This document shows positions 5,857 through 15,500 of a stretch of 64,000 nucleotides of DNA, one piece after another. Position 1 is the stretch's first letter. Each line of letters starts with the position of its first letter. The translations under genes were made by a program, and so were the position numbers. The notes under the pieces are model-generated. The model did not search any database. It was not told the DNA's origin and worked only from the letters and a program-made list of their open reading frames with translations. The DNA comes from an uncultured Paraprevotella sp. (lineage in GTDB: Bacteria; Bacteroidota; Bacteroidia; Bacteroidales; Bacteroidaceae): assembly GCA_944320765.1 (NCBI GenBank), contig CALUIS010000010.1, forward strand, positions 1 through 64,000, read 5' to 3'.

Positions 5857-7872
5857 TCATTCTTCCGCCAAACGGATGGCAAATCCGCCGCCACGCGCCA
5901 TGTCCAGCTTCAGCTTCGTGTGCCGGTCCACGGCGAGGGTCTCGCAGACATATTCCTTGGGACGGTCTCCCGACACGGGCTTGTCCTTGAACACCGTGGC
6001 CCGGTAGGTCTTGCCTTTACTCAGGAAACTGAAATCCACCTCCACCGTACGCGGGGTCCAGTTGGTCATGCCGCCCACGTACCAGTCATCCCCCGTCCGT
6101 TTGGCCATGACGATGTATTCCCCCAGGCGGGCATCCAGCGGAAGCGTCTTGTCCCACACCGCAGGCACATGGGAAAGGTAGTCCAGGATGTCGGGATACT
6201 TGTCGTACTCCGTGGGCGAGTCGCAAAGATAGCCGATCCAATGGTCGAAGATGACGTACATGGACAGCACGTGCGACCGTGTCCCCATGTTCATCGGCGG
6301 AACGCTGTCGAGGTCGCGCGGGCGGAACTCTTCCGGCGTCACGTTGCGCATCCCGCCCGGCGTGTAGTCCTCCGGCCCGGCCAGCGAACGGATGAAGGGG
6401 AAACGCGTATGGTACTCGGGCGTGATGGTGTTCTCCCAGAAATTGCACTCCGCCCCGCGCACGGCCTCATAGTTCATCACGTTGGGGTAAGTGCGGTTCA
6501 GGCCCGTCGGCACCGGACAGCCGTGGAACACGGCCACCATCTTGTAACGGGCCAGCTCCTCCGCCATCTTGCGGGCCCAGCGCATGGCCACCTGGTCGTT
6601 GCGCTCGAAGAAATCAATCTTCGCGCCGGACACGCCGCACTCGTGCATCTGCCGGATCCAGCCGGCCGGATTCTCCAGCGCACAGCTCGCCCACGTCCAC
6701 ACCAGAATCTTCACGTTCCGCCGCCGGGCATAGTCGCACAGCTCCTTGATGTAGTCCATCTGCCATCCCGCGTCGAGCGTCATGTACTCGATGCCGTTCC
6801 GGGAAGCCCAGTCCACATAATACTTGTACAATTGCAAGGAAAGGTGCTTGTTCCCCACTGGGAAGTCCACCCCCTCGAGCACGGCCTTGTGCCACCATTC
6901 CCACGCGCTCTTGCCCGGCTGTATCCACGAGGTGTCCTCCAGCCGGCAAGGCTCGGCCAGCATGTAGACCAGCTCGTTGTTGAGCAGCGTCTTGTCGTCG
7001 TCCGACACGACCATCACCCGCCAGGGGAAGGTACGCGCCCCCTCCGTGCGGGCGATGTAATCCTCCCACTCTATCACCAGATGGTTGGAGTACCAATAGT
7101 GGGGATTGGAGGGGTCGCCGTCCATCACCCGCTTGGGATAGCCGGCCCACTTCCCGCGCATGGCGTCCTCTCCCGCCGCCTCCATGTACAGCCCCGGATA
7201 GTCGTAGGTGTCCGCCTCCGTCACCACGAACTTGTAAGCGGTGCCGGGACGCTCGAACAACACGGGCGAGACGGAGAAGCGGCCCGCCGGAATCTCCTGC
7301 GGCGAGGCGTAGACCTTGTACAGCCGCTCGAAGTTGCGGTAACCCTGGTGAATCTGATGCACCTCGCCCGACTGGTCGCGCTCGGGGGACGTGTGGGCGT
7401 CACACTCCGGGAAATAGACGGTGGGAGTGAAGGCGAAACGGTATTCGGCATCCTCTTGGCTGATGGTAATCTCCTTGTCGAACCGGGTTACGAAGCGGTA
7501 GGCCCACCCTTCGTCGTAGGCCCGGACCACCAGGTCGTAGTCCTTGCCGTAAGAAAGCACCAGCTCGTTGTAAGCCTCCCGCAGCGTCCGGTTCTTCCCC
7601 ACCACCACGTCGATGGTCTCCCGCACGCGGTTCTTCCTCGCCGAGGTCACCTCTCCGCCGCCCACCCACGTGCCGTCGGAAAGATGCATCCCCGCCGGTG
7701 AAGGCCGGAGCACCCGCTCGCCATGGTACCACACCTCGAAATCCGTCCCGCCTCCGGTACGCACTTCCACTCTCAGTTTCCCGTCCGGCGAAACCGTCTC
7801 ATACTCGCCTGCCTCGGCTGTCAGCGCGAAGGCCAGGCAAAGCCCCAAGGGCCATGTCCATTTCCGTATCAT
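5857..7872 (-). CDS. Glycoside hydrolase family 97 (alpha-galactosidase/glucosidase type)
   Basis: A 671-residue exported enzyme (signal peptide to about residue 22) with the three-part GH97 plan: N-terminal beta-sandwich (about 25-300), TIM barrel (about 310-560) and C-terminal beta domain. GH97 enzymes cleave alpha-glycosidic bonds in the periplasm or at the cell surface. The barrel carries YMTLDAGWQ near 363 and GVSGAKIDFF with Asp at 420. In GH97 this Asp is the nucleophile of the retaining members such as BtGal97b, whereas inverting SusB-type alpha-glucosidases lack it, so a retaining alpha-galactosidase is the better guess. The following NYEAVRGAE supplies the conserved Glu region. It has its own promoter and an operator shared with the MFS operon. 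Confidence 0.93.
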   Translation of the reverse strand: MIRKWTWPLGLCLAFALTAEAGEYETVSPDGKLRVEVRTGGGTDFEVWYHGERVLRPSPAGMHLSDGTWVGGGEVTSARKNRVRETIDVVVGKNRTLREAYNELVLSYGKDYDLVVRAYDEGWAYRFVTRFDKEITISQEDAEYRFAFTPTVYFPECDAHTSPERDQSGEVHQIHQGYRNFERLYKVYASPQEIPAGRFSVSPVLFERPGTAYKFVVTEADTYDYPGLYMEAAGEDAMRGKWAGYPKRVMDGDPSNPHYWYSNHLVIEWEDYIARTEGARTFPWRVMVVSDDDKTLLNNELVYMLAEPCRLEDTSWIQPGKSAWEWWHKAVLEGVDFPVGNKHLSLQLYKYYVDWASRNGIEYMTLDAGWQMDYIKELCDYARRRNVKILVWTWASCALENPAGWIRQMHECGVSGAKIDFFERNDQVAMRWARKMAEELARYKMVAVFHGCPVPTGLNRTYPNVMNYEAVRGAECNFWENTITPEYHTRFPFIRSLAGPEDYTPGGMRNVTPEEFRPRDLDSVPPMNMGTRSHVLSMYVIFDHWIGYLCDSPTEYDKYPDILDYLSHVPAVWDKTLPLDARLGEYIVMAKRTGDDWYVGGMTNWTPRTVEVDFSFLSKGKTYRATVFKDKPVSGDRPKEYVCETLAVDRHTKLKLDMARGGGFAIRLAEE

Positions 7873-7907
7873 ATCCTGCTTGCTGTTTTGAATGTATTTT
7901 CAGCCTG

Positions 7908-7974
7908 CAAAGTAAAGTGCTTTTCCCGACCGCACGCATAGAGAGAATCACTCAGGACATGGATAATCTTGCGT
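7908..7974 (-). promoter_or_regulatory. GH97 promoter with two-half-site operator (copy A)
   Basis: Read on the minus strand, a TTACTTTG -7 box (7908-7915) is preceded by a 36-base block (7938-7973) nearly identical to the block before the MFS gene at 11091-11126. The block holds two half-sites, GATTATCCATGTCC and GATTCTCTCTAT, whose TCCAT/TCTAT cores are offset by 21 bases. The distance from the block to the -7 box is 22 bases in both copies. This is the geometry of an activator of AraC type; the likely protein is the AraC regulator at 16985-17878 (inference). Confidence 0.7.
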
Positions 7975-7989
7975 TCCGCAGCCCCGTCA

Positions 7990-10320
7990 TCACCGGCCCC
8001 ACTCCTTGTTCGGACGGTTGCCCAGAACGAGATGCAGCTCGCCGCCCCGGATGATGTCCTCATGGTCGATGTAGCAACGGTCATAGGGCTTGCCGTCCAA
8101 CGTGGCCGACTGGATGTAGCAGACATCCGGCCCGTTCCCCTCAACCGTGATGACGAACTTGCGGGCGTGGGCATAACGGCGGTCGAGCCGGAACTCCATC
8201 CGGTCGAACACCGGGGCGGTCAGCTCATAGCGCGTGTCGCCCGGACACAACGGATGCAGCCCCGAGGCCGCCAGGATGTACCAGGCCGACATCTGGCCCA
8301 CGTCCTCGTTGCCGCACAATCCGGCCAGGCTGTTCTTGTAGGCGTCGCGGCAAATGACCCGCGTCCAATACTGGGTGAGCCACGGCGCACCCAGGCGGTT
8401 GAAGAGGAAGGGCACGTGGTGCACCGGCTCGTTGGCATGGTTGTAATAGGGATTCCAATAGAACTCGCGCGGCGTGTTCCCGAAGAACGACTCCAGGTCG
8501 GCCAGCACCTTCTCGCGCCCTCCCATCAGTTCCACCATGCCCTCCACATCGTGGGGCACGAACCACCCCTGCTGGTAGGGGTTGCATTCCATGCAGCCGT
8601 ACCACTCCTGCAGCCTCCCCTTCTCCGGCCAGTCCGCCCACGAGCCGTCGGCGTTCCGCACGCGGAACCATCCCTTCTCCTTATCATATATATTATGGTA
8701 GGCCTGCCCGCGACGGTAATACTCCTCCGCCTCGCCCTGCCGGCCCAGCATCTCGGCCATCCGCCCCACGCACCAGTCGAAGTAGGCGTATTCCAAGGTT
8801 TCGGAAATGCCGCTGTTGCCGGGCGAGTACCCCTGCGGGTGATGCCCGATGCGGTCCGCCGTCTGCCGGGCGAAGCGGTAGGCCTTCTCCACGTCGTAGC
8901 CCCGTATGCCCTTGGCATAGGCATCCGCGATGACGGCGATGGCGGGGTTGCCCAACATGCAGCCGCTGTAGGCGTTGAGGAACTCCCAACGGTCGTACAC
9001 GCCCGTGCCGTTCTCCTCCGCCAGGGTAACAAACGAATTAATCATGTCTTCCACCACATCGGGGTTGATGAGGTTCTGCAAGGGGAACTGGCTGCGGAAC
9101 ACGTCCCAGCCGCTGAACACCGTGCGCTTCCTGAACGCGTCCGTCTTGTGCGCCTTCCCGTCGCCGCCCATGTATTCGCCCGTCACGTCGCGGAAGTCCC
9201 TCGGGTCGATCATCGTGTGATAGAGCGCGGTATAGAATATCGTGCGCTCGTCCTCCGTGCCGCCCTCCATGCGGATTTTCCCCAGCGCATCGTCCCACAT
9301 GCGGGCCGCCCGCTCGCGGTAACGGTCGAAGTCATCGCTTTTTAACTCGGCTCTAAAATTAGCCTCAGCACCCTCAAGGCTTACGAACGAGACGGCCGTG
9401 CGCATCACGACCTGCTCCCCCTCGGCGGTAGGGAACTCCGTGTAGAAGCCCAGATGGTCGCCCTCCATCCGCCCGGGACGCTCCGTCACCTCGGCCCGGC
9501 GCACGATGCCGGCAAACTCCGGAGACGTGACATAATACAAGTCACGACGGGTCCCTTCAGGAAACTCTGCCGACCACACGCCGTAGTCCTCCATCGGACG
9601 GCTGAATCGGCTGTAGAAATAGACGGTGTAGTCGGCCTTTCCTGCCCCGTTGCCCCAGCCGCCGGTTTCGGGCGTGCAGCGCATCCATCCCCGGATGGTG
9701 TAATCGTCCACGCACTCCACGTACTGCCGCGTGGAGGAGCCGCCCACCCTGCGGGCCAGGTCGATCTGGATGCGGGACGTGTCGCTCGCGGGAAAGGTGA
9801 AGCGCATCACGCCGCCGTGGGACGTGGCCGTCAGTTCTGCACGAATGTCATAATCGGTCAGATGCACGGCATAATAGCCGGCCTTGGCCACCTCGCTCTG
9901 CTTGTCATAACGCGAGCGGTAGCCTTCTTCCGGCCGATCCGCCTCGCCCCGGTAGGTGTGCAGCGGCCCCACGGTGGGCATCACGAGGAAGTTCCCCAGG
10001 TCGCCATACCAGCCCACGCCGCTCATCTGCGTCAAGGCGAACCCCTCGATGGTGGTATGCTCATAACTGTAACCCGACCCGTTGTCGCCGCCTGTCACCG
10101 TGTTGGGACTGACCTGCGTCATTCCCCACGGCGTGGCCGCCCCGGGGAACGTCTTCCCCAGCCCATGCTCGGCCCGTGCCATCTGCGTGTTGGTCGTGGC
10201 CCCGATGAAAGGGTTCACGTAGTCTGAAAGCCGGTCCGCCCCGCAGACCGGCAAGGCGGACATGCATACGCCCGCCCACAAGGCGGCACATGCCGCCCGA
10301 CGTGATTCATTCGTCTTCAT
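7990..10320 (-). CDS. Glycoside hydrolase family 92 alpha-mannosidase
   Basis: GH92 enzymes are calcium-dependent exo-alpha-mannosidases acting on N-glycans and mannans in the periplasm or on the surface. The chosen start at 10320 gives 776 residues beginning with a signal peptide (MKTNESRRAACAALWAGVC...); a longer frame to 10449 would start upstream of the -7 box and is rejected. Hallmarks: DYVNPFIGATT near the mature N-terminus, SGWDVFRSQFPL, NEPVHHVPFLFNRLG, and the signature GNEDVGQMSAWYILAASG near the C-terminus, containing the acidic catalytic region of the family. Its stop lies only 17 bases from the operator of the next gene, GH97, so the two are close but GH97 has its own promoter. 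Confidence 0.93.
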   Translation of the reverse strand: MKTNESRRAACAALWAGVCMSALPVCGADRLSDYVNPFIGATTNTQMARAEHGLGKTFPGAATPWGMTQVSPNTVTGGDNGSGYSYEHTTIEGFALTQMSGVGWYGDLGNFLVMPTVGPLHTYRGEADRPEEGYRSRYDKQSEVAKAGYYAVHLTDYDIRAELTATSHGGVMRFTFPASDTSRIQIDLARRVGGSSTRQYVECVDDYTIRGWMRCTPETGGWGNGAGKADYTVYFYSRFSRPMEDYGVWSAEFPEGTRRDLYYVTSPEFAGIVRRAEVTERPGRMEGDHLGFYTEFPTAEGEQVVMRTAVSFVSLEGAEANFRAELKSDDFDRYRERAARMWDDALGKIRMEGGTEDERTIFYTALYHTMIDPRDFRDVTGEYMGGDGKAHKTDAFRKRTVFSGWDVFRSQFPLQNLINPDVVEDMINSFVTLAEENGTGVYDRWEFLNAYSGCMLGNPAIAVIADAYAKGIRGYDVEKAYRFARQTADRIGHHPQGYSPGNSGISETLEYAYFDWCVGRMAEMLGRQGEAEEYYRRGQAYHNIYDKEKGWFRVRNADGSWADWPEKGRLQEWYGCMECNPYQQGWFVPHDVEGMVELMGGREKVLADLESFFGNTPREFYWNPYYNHANEPVHHVPFLFNRLGAPWLTQYWTRVICRDAYKNSLAGLCGNEDVGQMSAWYILAASGLHPLCPGDTRYELTAPVFDRMEFRLDRRYAHARKFVITVEGNGPDVCYIQSATLDGKPYDRCYIDHEDIIRGGELHLVLGNRPNKEWGR

Positions 10321-10350
10321 CCGAATATCATTTATAGTTGTAACCTTTCG

Positions 10351-10358
10351 CAAAGGTA
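10351..10358 (-). promoter_or_regulatory. -7 box for the GH92 gene
   Basis: TACCTTTG on the minus strand lies 30 bases upstream of the preferred GH92 start and fixes that start, because the longer frame would begin upstream of it. No good -33 box is seen. Confidence 0.55.
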
Positions 10359-10484
10359 ACCCGCAGGCGCGGCTTCTCGCCGGACTTTTGCTCCAAAGAA
10401 TGCAACTTTCGCCCCAAAACCACTCCGCCCGACAGAAATATTCCCCCACGGACGGAAGGCGCAGCCGCCCCTAAAGAGAAATGT

Positions 10485-11076
10485 CATTGTCAAAACGTCA
10501 AAACCAACCCCGCGAGAATCGCGCGGACGGACGCAAGGACGGAAACGAACGAAAACACGCAAACCTCGCGGGCTTGCGGAAATACAGAATGGCGACGGAA
10601 GGCCCGCTTCCGCGACATTTTGTCGCCTGAGGCGGAACGTTGTGCGGCCATGTTCCGTCCACGGGTCAGCCCGACGGAGGCCAAGGCTTGCAAAAGGACA
10701 ATCGATTTTTGCACGCGGACGGGGGCCAATTAGAAAGGAAAAGCCGTCCGAAGCCCTCGTTTTCCCCTTTTTCCATACTCTTTGAAACGTCTTTGCGGCA
10801 AGAAATTTTCGTCTTTGCGGCAAGAAGAAAATTTCTTTCAGCAAAGAAATTCCATTTTTGCCGCACAAAAACGCCCGCCGCGGCGGAAAAATGCTCCATA
10901 CGGACAGTTCTACCGCCCGTTTTTTTAACCATCCGGGCTCTATTTGCGACTTTCCGTCTCTTCATGGAAACACGGGAAAAGACAAAAGCCCTTCCTTTTT
11001 AACAGGAAATGCCGCGTTCCACATGACAATCTGACACTGGTGCCACAGAGGAATCCTCCCATTAAAAACCTGCCGC
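10485..11076 (+). repeat. Dispersed intergenic repeat, copy 1
   Basis: About 590 bases without a credible gene that align along their length with 29721-30314. The best conserved part runs from TGTCAAAACGTCAAAACC (10488) to the T-run near 10927, with shared blocks such as CCGCGAGAATCGCG, GGCTTGCAAAA, CCAATTAGA, TTCCATTTTTGCCGCACAA and ATGCTCCATACGGACAGTTC. A weaker block returns at 11025-11076 (GACAATCTGACACTGGTGC). All frames show insertions and deletions relative to copy 2, so the long open frames here are not genes. This copy has two 22-base units starting CGTCTTTGCGGCAAGAA at 10788 and 10810 before the hairpin arm at 10829-10853. Confidence 0.8.
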
Positions 11077-11090
11077 TTGCCGTGCGCCTC

Positions 11091-11156
11091 CGCAAGATTG
11101 TCCATGTCCTAAGCGATTCTATCCATTTCCCGCCCGCCGGAAACCGTGTTACTTTG
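11091..11156 (+). promoter_or_regulatory. MFS-operon promoter with two-half-site operator (copy B)
   Basis: Half-sites GATTGTCCATGTCC (11096-11109) and GATTCTATCCATTTCC (11115-11130) have TCCAT cores offset by 21 bases, that is, on one face of the helix. Twenty-two bases after the second core comes the -7 box TTACTTTG (11149-11156), then the MFS start 38 bases on. The same arrangement precedes GH97 on the opposite strand. Co-regulation of both units, probably by the AraC protein at 16985-17878, is inferred. Confidence 0.7.
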
Positions 11157-11194
11157 CAGTCAGAAAAAGGAAAACATCAAACCATGCTACCATC

Positions 11195-12580
11195 ATGAAA
11201 ACAAAAACGAACCTTTACCTGTTCCTGATTGCGCTGATATCCGCCATGGGCGGATTCCTCTTCGGTTACGACTGGGTCGTCATCGGCGGCGCGAAACCGT
11301 TCTATGAACAGTATTTCCAGATTGCCGACAGTCCGGCCCTGCAAGGCTGGGCCATGAGCAGCGCGTTGATCGGTTGCCTCGCAGGAGCGTTGAGCGCCGG
11401 CAAACTGGCGGACAAACTGGGCCGCAAGCCCATTCTTATCGTAGCGGCCGGCCTGTTTATCTGCACCGCCATCGGCACAGGGGCGGCCGACAGTTTCGGC
11501 GGTTTCAACGTGTTCCGCCTCATCGGCGGCTTCGCCATCGGCATCGCCTCCAGCCTCTCTCCCATGTACATCGCCGAAATCACTCCCGCCCATTTGCGCG
11601 GACGGTTCGTCAGCATCAACCAGCTGACGGTGGTGCTGGGCATCCTGAGCGCCCAGATAGCCAACTGGCAGATAGCCGAACCCGTGGCTACAGACGCTAC
11701 AGCCGAAATGATACGCCAGTCGTGGAACGGACAGATGGGGTGGCGCTGGATGTTCTGGGCCATGGTCATTCCTGCAGCCCTCTTCTTCGTTTTCAGCTTT
11801 GTGTTGCCCGAGAGCCCGCGCTGGCTGGCCTCGTCCGGACGGCAGGATGCCGCACTGAAAATCTTCACCCGCATCGGCGGCGAGGCCCACGCCCGCGAGG
11901 AACTGGCCGCCATCGAGGCCGCCGCACGGGAAAAAGTGGTGGAAGGCGGATTCAAGCAGCTGTTCCATCCCTCCATGCGCCGCATCCTGATTATCGGCGT
12001 GGTGATGGCCGTGCTGCAGCAGTGGTGCGGCATCAACGTCATCTTCAACTACGCCCAGGAAATCTTCATGGCCGCCGGCTACGGCGTGAGCGACGTGCTG
12101 ATGAACATCGTGGTGACGGGCGTGACGAACGTCATCTTCACCGTCCTGGCCATGTGCGTGGTGGACCGCTGGGGGCGCAAGGCCCTGACCCTCTTCGGCG
12201 CGTTCGGGCTGACCCTCATCTATGCCTTCATGGGGGCGGCCTACTGGCTTCATATCAGCGGTGTGATGCTGCTCGTCATCGTGGTGGCCGCCATCGCCTG
12301 CTACGCCATGACGCTGGCCACGACCATGTGGGTCATCATCTCCGAAATCTTCCCCAACCGCATCCGGGGCGTGGGCATGTCGGTATGCACCTTCGCGCTG
12401 TGGGCCGCCTGCTTCATCCTGACCTACACGTTCCCGTCGCTGAACGCCGGACTGGGAGCCGCCGGGACTTTCTGGCTCTACGGCATCATCTGCCTGTGCG
12501 GAGGCATCTTCGTATGGCGGTGCCTGCCCGAGACCAAAGGCAAAAGCTTGGAGGAAATCGAACACGAACTCATCAAATAA
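11195..12580 (+). CDS. Sugar-porter family MFS transporter
   Basis: A 461-residue protein with twelve predicted membrane segments in the inner membrane, belonging to the sugar-porter branch of the major facilitator superfamily (XylE/GLUT-like proton symporters). Signature motifs are GGFLFGYDWVVIGG in helix 1, KLADKLGRKPIL after helix 2, HLRGRFVSINQL after helix 4, PESPRWLA at the end of the N-terminal half, CVVDRWGRKALTL and the C-terminal PETKGKSLEEIE. The substrate is likely a hexose or pentose but is not readable from sequence. It heads an operon with DUF5107-TPR (15-base gap) and galM, behind the shared operator, so it probably imports the sugar released by the locus. Confidence 0.93.
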   Translation: MKTKTNLYLFLIALISAMGGFLFGYDWVVIGGAKPFYEQYFQIADSPALQGWAMSSALIGCLAGALSAGKLADKLGRKPILIVAAGLFICTAIGTGAADSFGGFNVFRLIGGFAIGIASSLSPMYIAEITPAHLRGRFVSINQLTVVLGILSAQIANWQIAEPVATDATAEMIRQSWNGQMGWRWMFWAMVIPAALFFVFSFVLPESPRWLASSGRQDAALKIFTRIGGEAHAREELAAIEAAAREKVVEGGFKQLFHPSMRRILIIGVVMAVLQQWCGINVIFNYAQEIFMAAGYGVSDVLMNIVVTGVTNVIFTVLAMCVVDRWGRKALTLFGAFGLTLIYAFMGAAYWLHISGVMLLVIVVAAIACYAMTLATTMWVIISEIFPNRIRGVGMSVCTFALWAACFILTYTFPSLNAGLGAAGTFWLYGIICLCGGIFVWRCLPETKGKSLEEIEHELIK

Positions 12581-12595
12581 CATCATAACGACACA

Positions 12596-15500
12596 ATGGA
12601 AAAAATCACATCCTATTTGATTCAAAGCACGGTGCACGGCTCAGAAGTACGTGCCTGGGAAGAGGACATCCTGTTGCCCACCTACGAGATCGGGCAGGAA
12701 GAGAAGAACCCCATCTTCCTGGAGAAGCGGGTCTACCAAGGCAGCTGCGGATCGGTCTACCCCTATCCGGTGGTGGAGAGAATCTCGGACGAGAAGAAAG
12801 AGAAACTTTATCATGCGCTCTTCATCGAGAACGAATACATCAAGGTCATGGTGCTGCCCGAACTGGGCGGACGCATCCACATGGCCTACGACAAGGTGAA
12901 GCGGCGCCATTTCGTGTACTACAACCAGGTGGTGAAGCCCGCACTCGTAGGACTGACCGGGCCGTGGATCTCGGGCGGCATCGAGTTCAACTGGCCGCAG
13001 CACCACCGCCCGTCCACCTTCCTGCCCACGGACTATTCCATCGAGGAACATGCCGACGGCAGCAAGACCTTGTGGTGCAACGAGGTGGAACGCATGTTCC
13101 GCACCAAGGGGATGCAGGGCTTCACGCTCTACCCGGGCAAGGCCTACATCGAAATCAACGTGAAAATCTACAACCGCACCTCGTTCCCCCAGACCTTCCT
13201 ATGGTGGGCCAATCCCGCCGTGGTGGTGAACGACCACTACCACTCGGTGTTCCCGCCCGACGTGAACGCCGTGTTCGACCATGGCAAGCGCGACGTGTCC
13301 ACCTTCCCCATCGCCACGGGCGTGTACTACAAGCAGGACTATTCCGCCGGCGTGGACATCTCGAAATACAAGAACATCCCCGTACCCACCTCGTACATGG
13401 CCATCAAGTCGAAGTTCGACTTCGTGGGAGGATACGAGGAGGACGTGAGGGGCGGGCTACTCCACGTGGCCGACCACCACGTGTCGCCGGGCAAAAAGCA
13501 ATGGACCTGGGGCAACGGCGACTTCGGACGCGCCTGGGACCGCAACCTGACGGACGAGGACGGCCCGTACATCGAGCTCATGACGGGAATGTACACCGAC
13601 AACCAGCCGGACTTCACCTGGCTGCAGCCCTACGAGGAGAAGTCGTGGAAGCAGTACTTCATGCCCTACGCCGAAGTGGGCTACGTGAAGAACGCCACCA
13701 AAGACATGCTGCTGAACGTGGAGCTGAAAGACGGGCAAGGCAAGGTCATCCTCTACGCCACCGGCGCGAACAAGGACGTGCATGTGTGGGTGAAAGACAC
13801 CGCCAGCGGAAAGACGCTCTGCGACAAAGTCATCGCCATCAGCCCTGCGGAGCCGTTCGAGGCCGCGTTCGCCGCCGGAGAGGCAAAAGAGGAAGACCTG
13901 CTGACGGAAGTGCGCGGCAGCGACGGGCGGGTCATCGTCAGCTACCAGGCCGACAAACCGGAAATCAAACCCGTCCCCGACCCCGCCAAGGCCGCCAAGG
14001 ACCCGAAGGACATCGCCTCCATCGAACAGCTTTTCCTCACTGGGCAGCATCTGGAACAGTACCGCCACGCCACCTACGACCCGACTGAATACTACCGGGA
14101 AGCCCTGCGGCGCGAACCGGGCGACATCCGCAACAACAACGCCATGGGGCTGTGGCTCATGCGCAAGGGGCAGTTCGCCATGGCCGAGCCTTACTTCCGC
14201 AAGGCCATCGAGACGCAGACCGAACGCAACCCGAACCCCTACGACGGCGAACCATACTACAACCTGGGCTGGAGCCTCCTGATGCAGGACAAGGCGGACG
14301 AGGCTTACGACGCCTTCTTCAAGTCGGCATGGAACGCCGCCTGGCAGGACGCGGCCTACTACAACCTGGCCGCCATCGACTGCCGCCGCAGCAACTTCGA
14401 GAAAGCACTCGACCTGATCGACCGCTCGCTCGTCCGCAACTGGCACCACCACAAGGCCCGCCAACTGAAAGCCTCCATCCTGCGCCGTCTGGGACGCAAG
14501 GACGAAGCCCTCGCCCTCATCAGCGAATCCCTCAAGATTGACCGCTTCAACATGGGCTGCCGCTACGAGCAATATCTGCTCACCGGAGACCATAAAGTGC
14601 TGGAAGAGATGCAGCATCTGATGCGCGATGCGGCTCATCCCTACATCGAATATGCCCTCGACTTTGCCGTGGCCGGACTGTACGACGAAGCCATCAGCCT
14701 GCTGGAAGGCTATGCCGCCACACAGACGGAAGTCTACCCGATGGTACACTACGCGCTGGGCTACTTCTATTCACAGAAGGGCGACAAGGCCACAGCCAAA
14801 GAATACTACCAGAAGGGCGAGCAGGACAACCACGCTTACTGCTTCCCCAACCGCATCGAGGAAGTGAACATCCTGCAGGATGCCATGCAAGTAAACTCCG
14901 ACGCCTGTCCGAAGGCCGCCTACAGTCTGGGCAACTTCTGGTACGCCGCCCGACAGTACGACAACGCCGTCAAGTGTTGGGAAGCTTCCGCCCGCATGGA
15001 CCCGGCTTTCCCCACCGTATGGCGCAACCTCTCTCTGGCTTACTACAACAAGCGGAACGACAAAGACAAGGCCGTGGAGATGTTGGAGAAGGCCTACCGG
15101 CTGGACGAAAGCGACGCACGCATCCTGATGGAGCTGGACCAGCTCTACAAACGCTTGGGACGGCCACAGGAAGAACGCCTCGCCTTCCTCGAAAGCCATC
15201 TGGCCGAGACGGAAAGCCGCGACGACCTCTCCATCGAACGCATCACGCTCTACAACCAACTGGGACGCTACAAAGAAGCACAAGCGTTAATCGCCGCCCG
15301 CAAGTTCCATCCCTGGGAAGGCGGCGAAGGCAAAATCACGGGTCAGTACACCCTCTGCCACGTGGAACTGGCCAAGGCCGCGCTGAAAGAGGAACGCTAT
15401 GCCGACGCACTGGCCCTGCTGCAAGCCACCGACCAATATCCGCACAACCTGGGCGAGGGCAAGCTCATCAATGCCGAGGAGAACGACATCTGGTACTACA

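Noticed and set aside
5920..7701. 593-codon open frame on the plus strand inside GH97
   Set aside because: It is antisense to an intact GH97 gene in GC-rich DNA, where third-position bias opens long shadow frames; it has no recognisable domain or own promoter.
10332..10868. 178-codon minus-strand open frame with a similar frame at 29736-30266
   Set aside because: Similarity exists in several frames at once and is interrupted by insertions and deletions, so the conservation is of the DNA, not of a protein.
11177..12637. 486-codon open frame antisense to the MFS transporter
   Set aside because: The MFS motifs on the plus strand are unmistakable; the antisense product is a low-complexity His/Gly/Asp-rich shadow.
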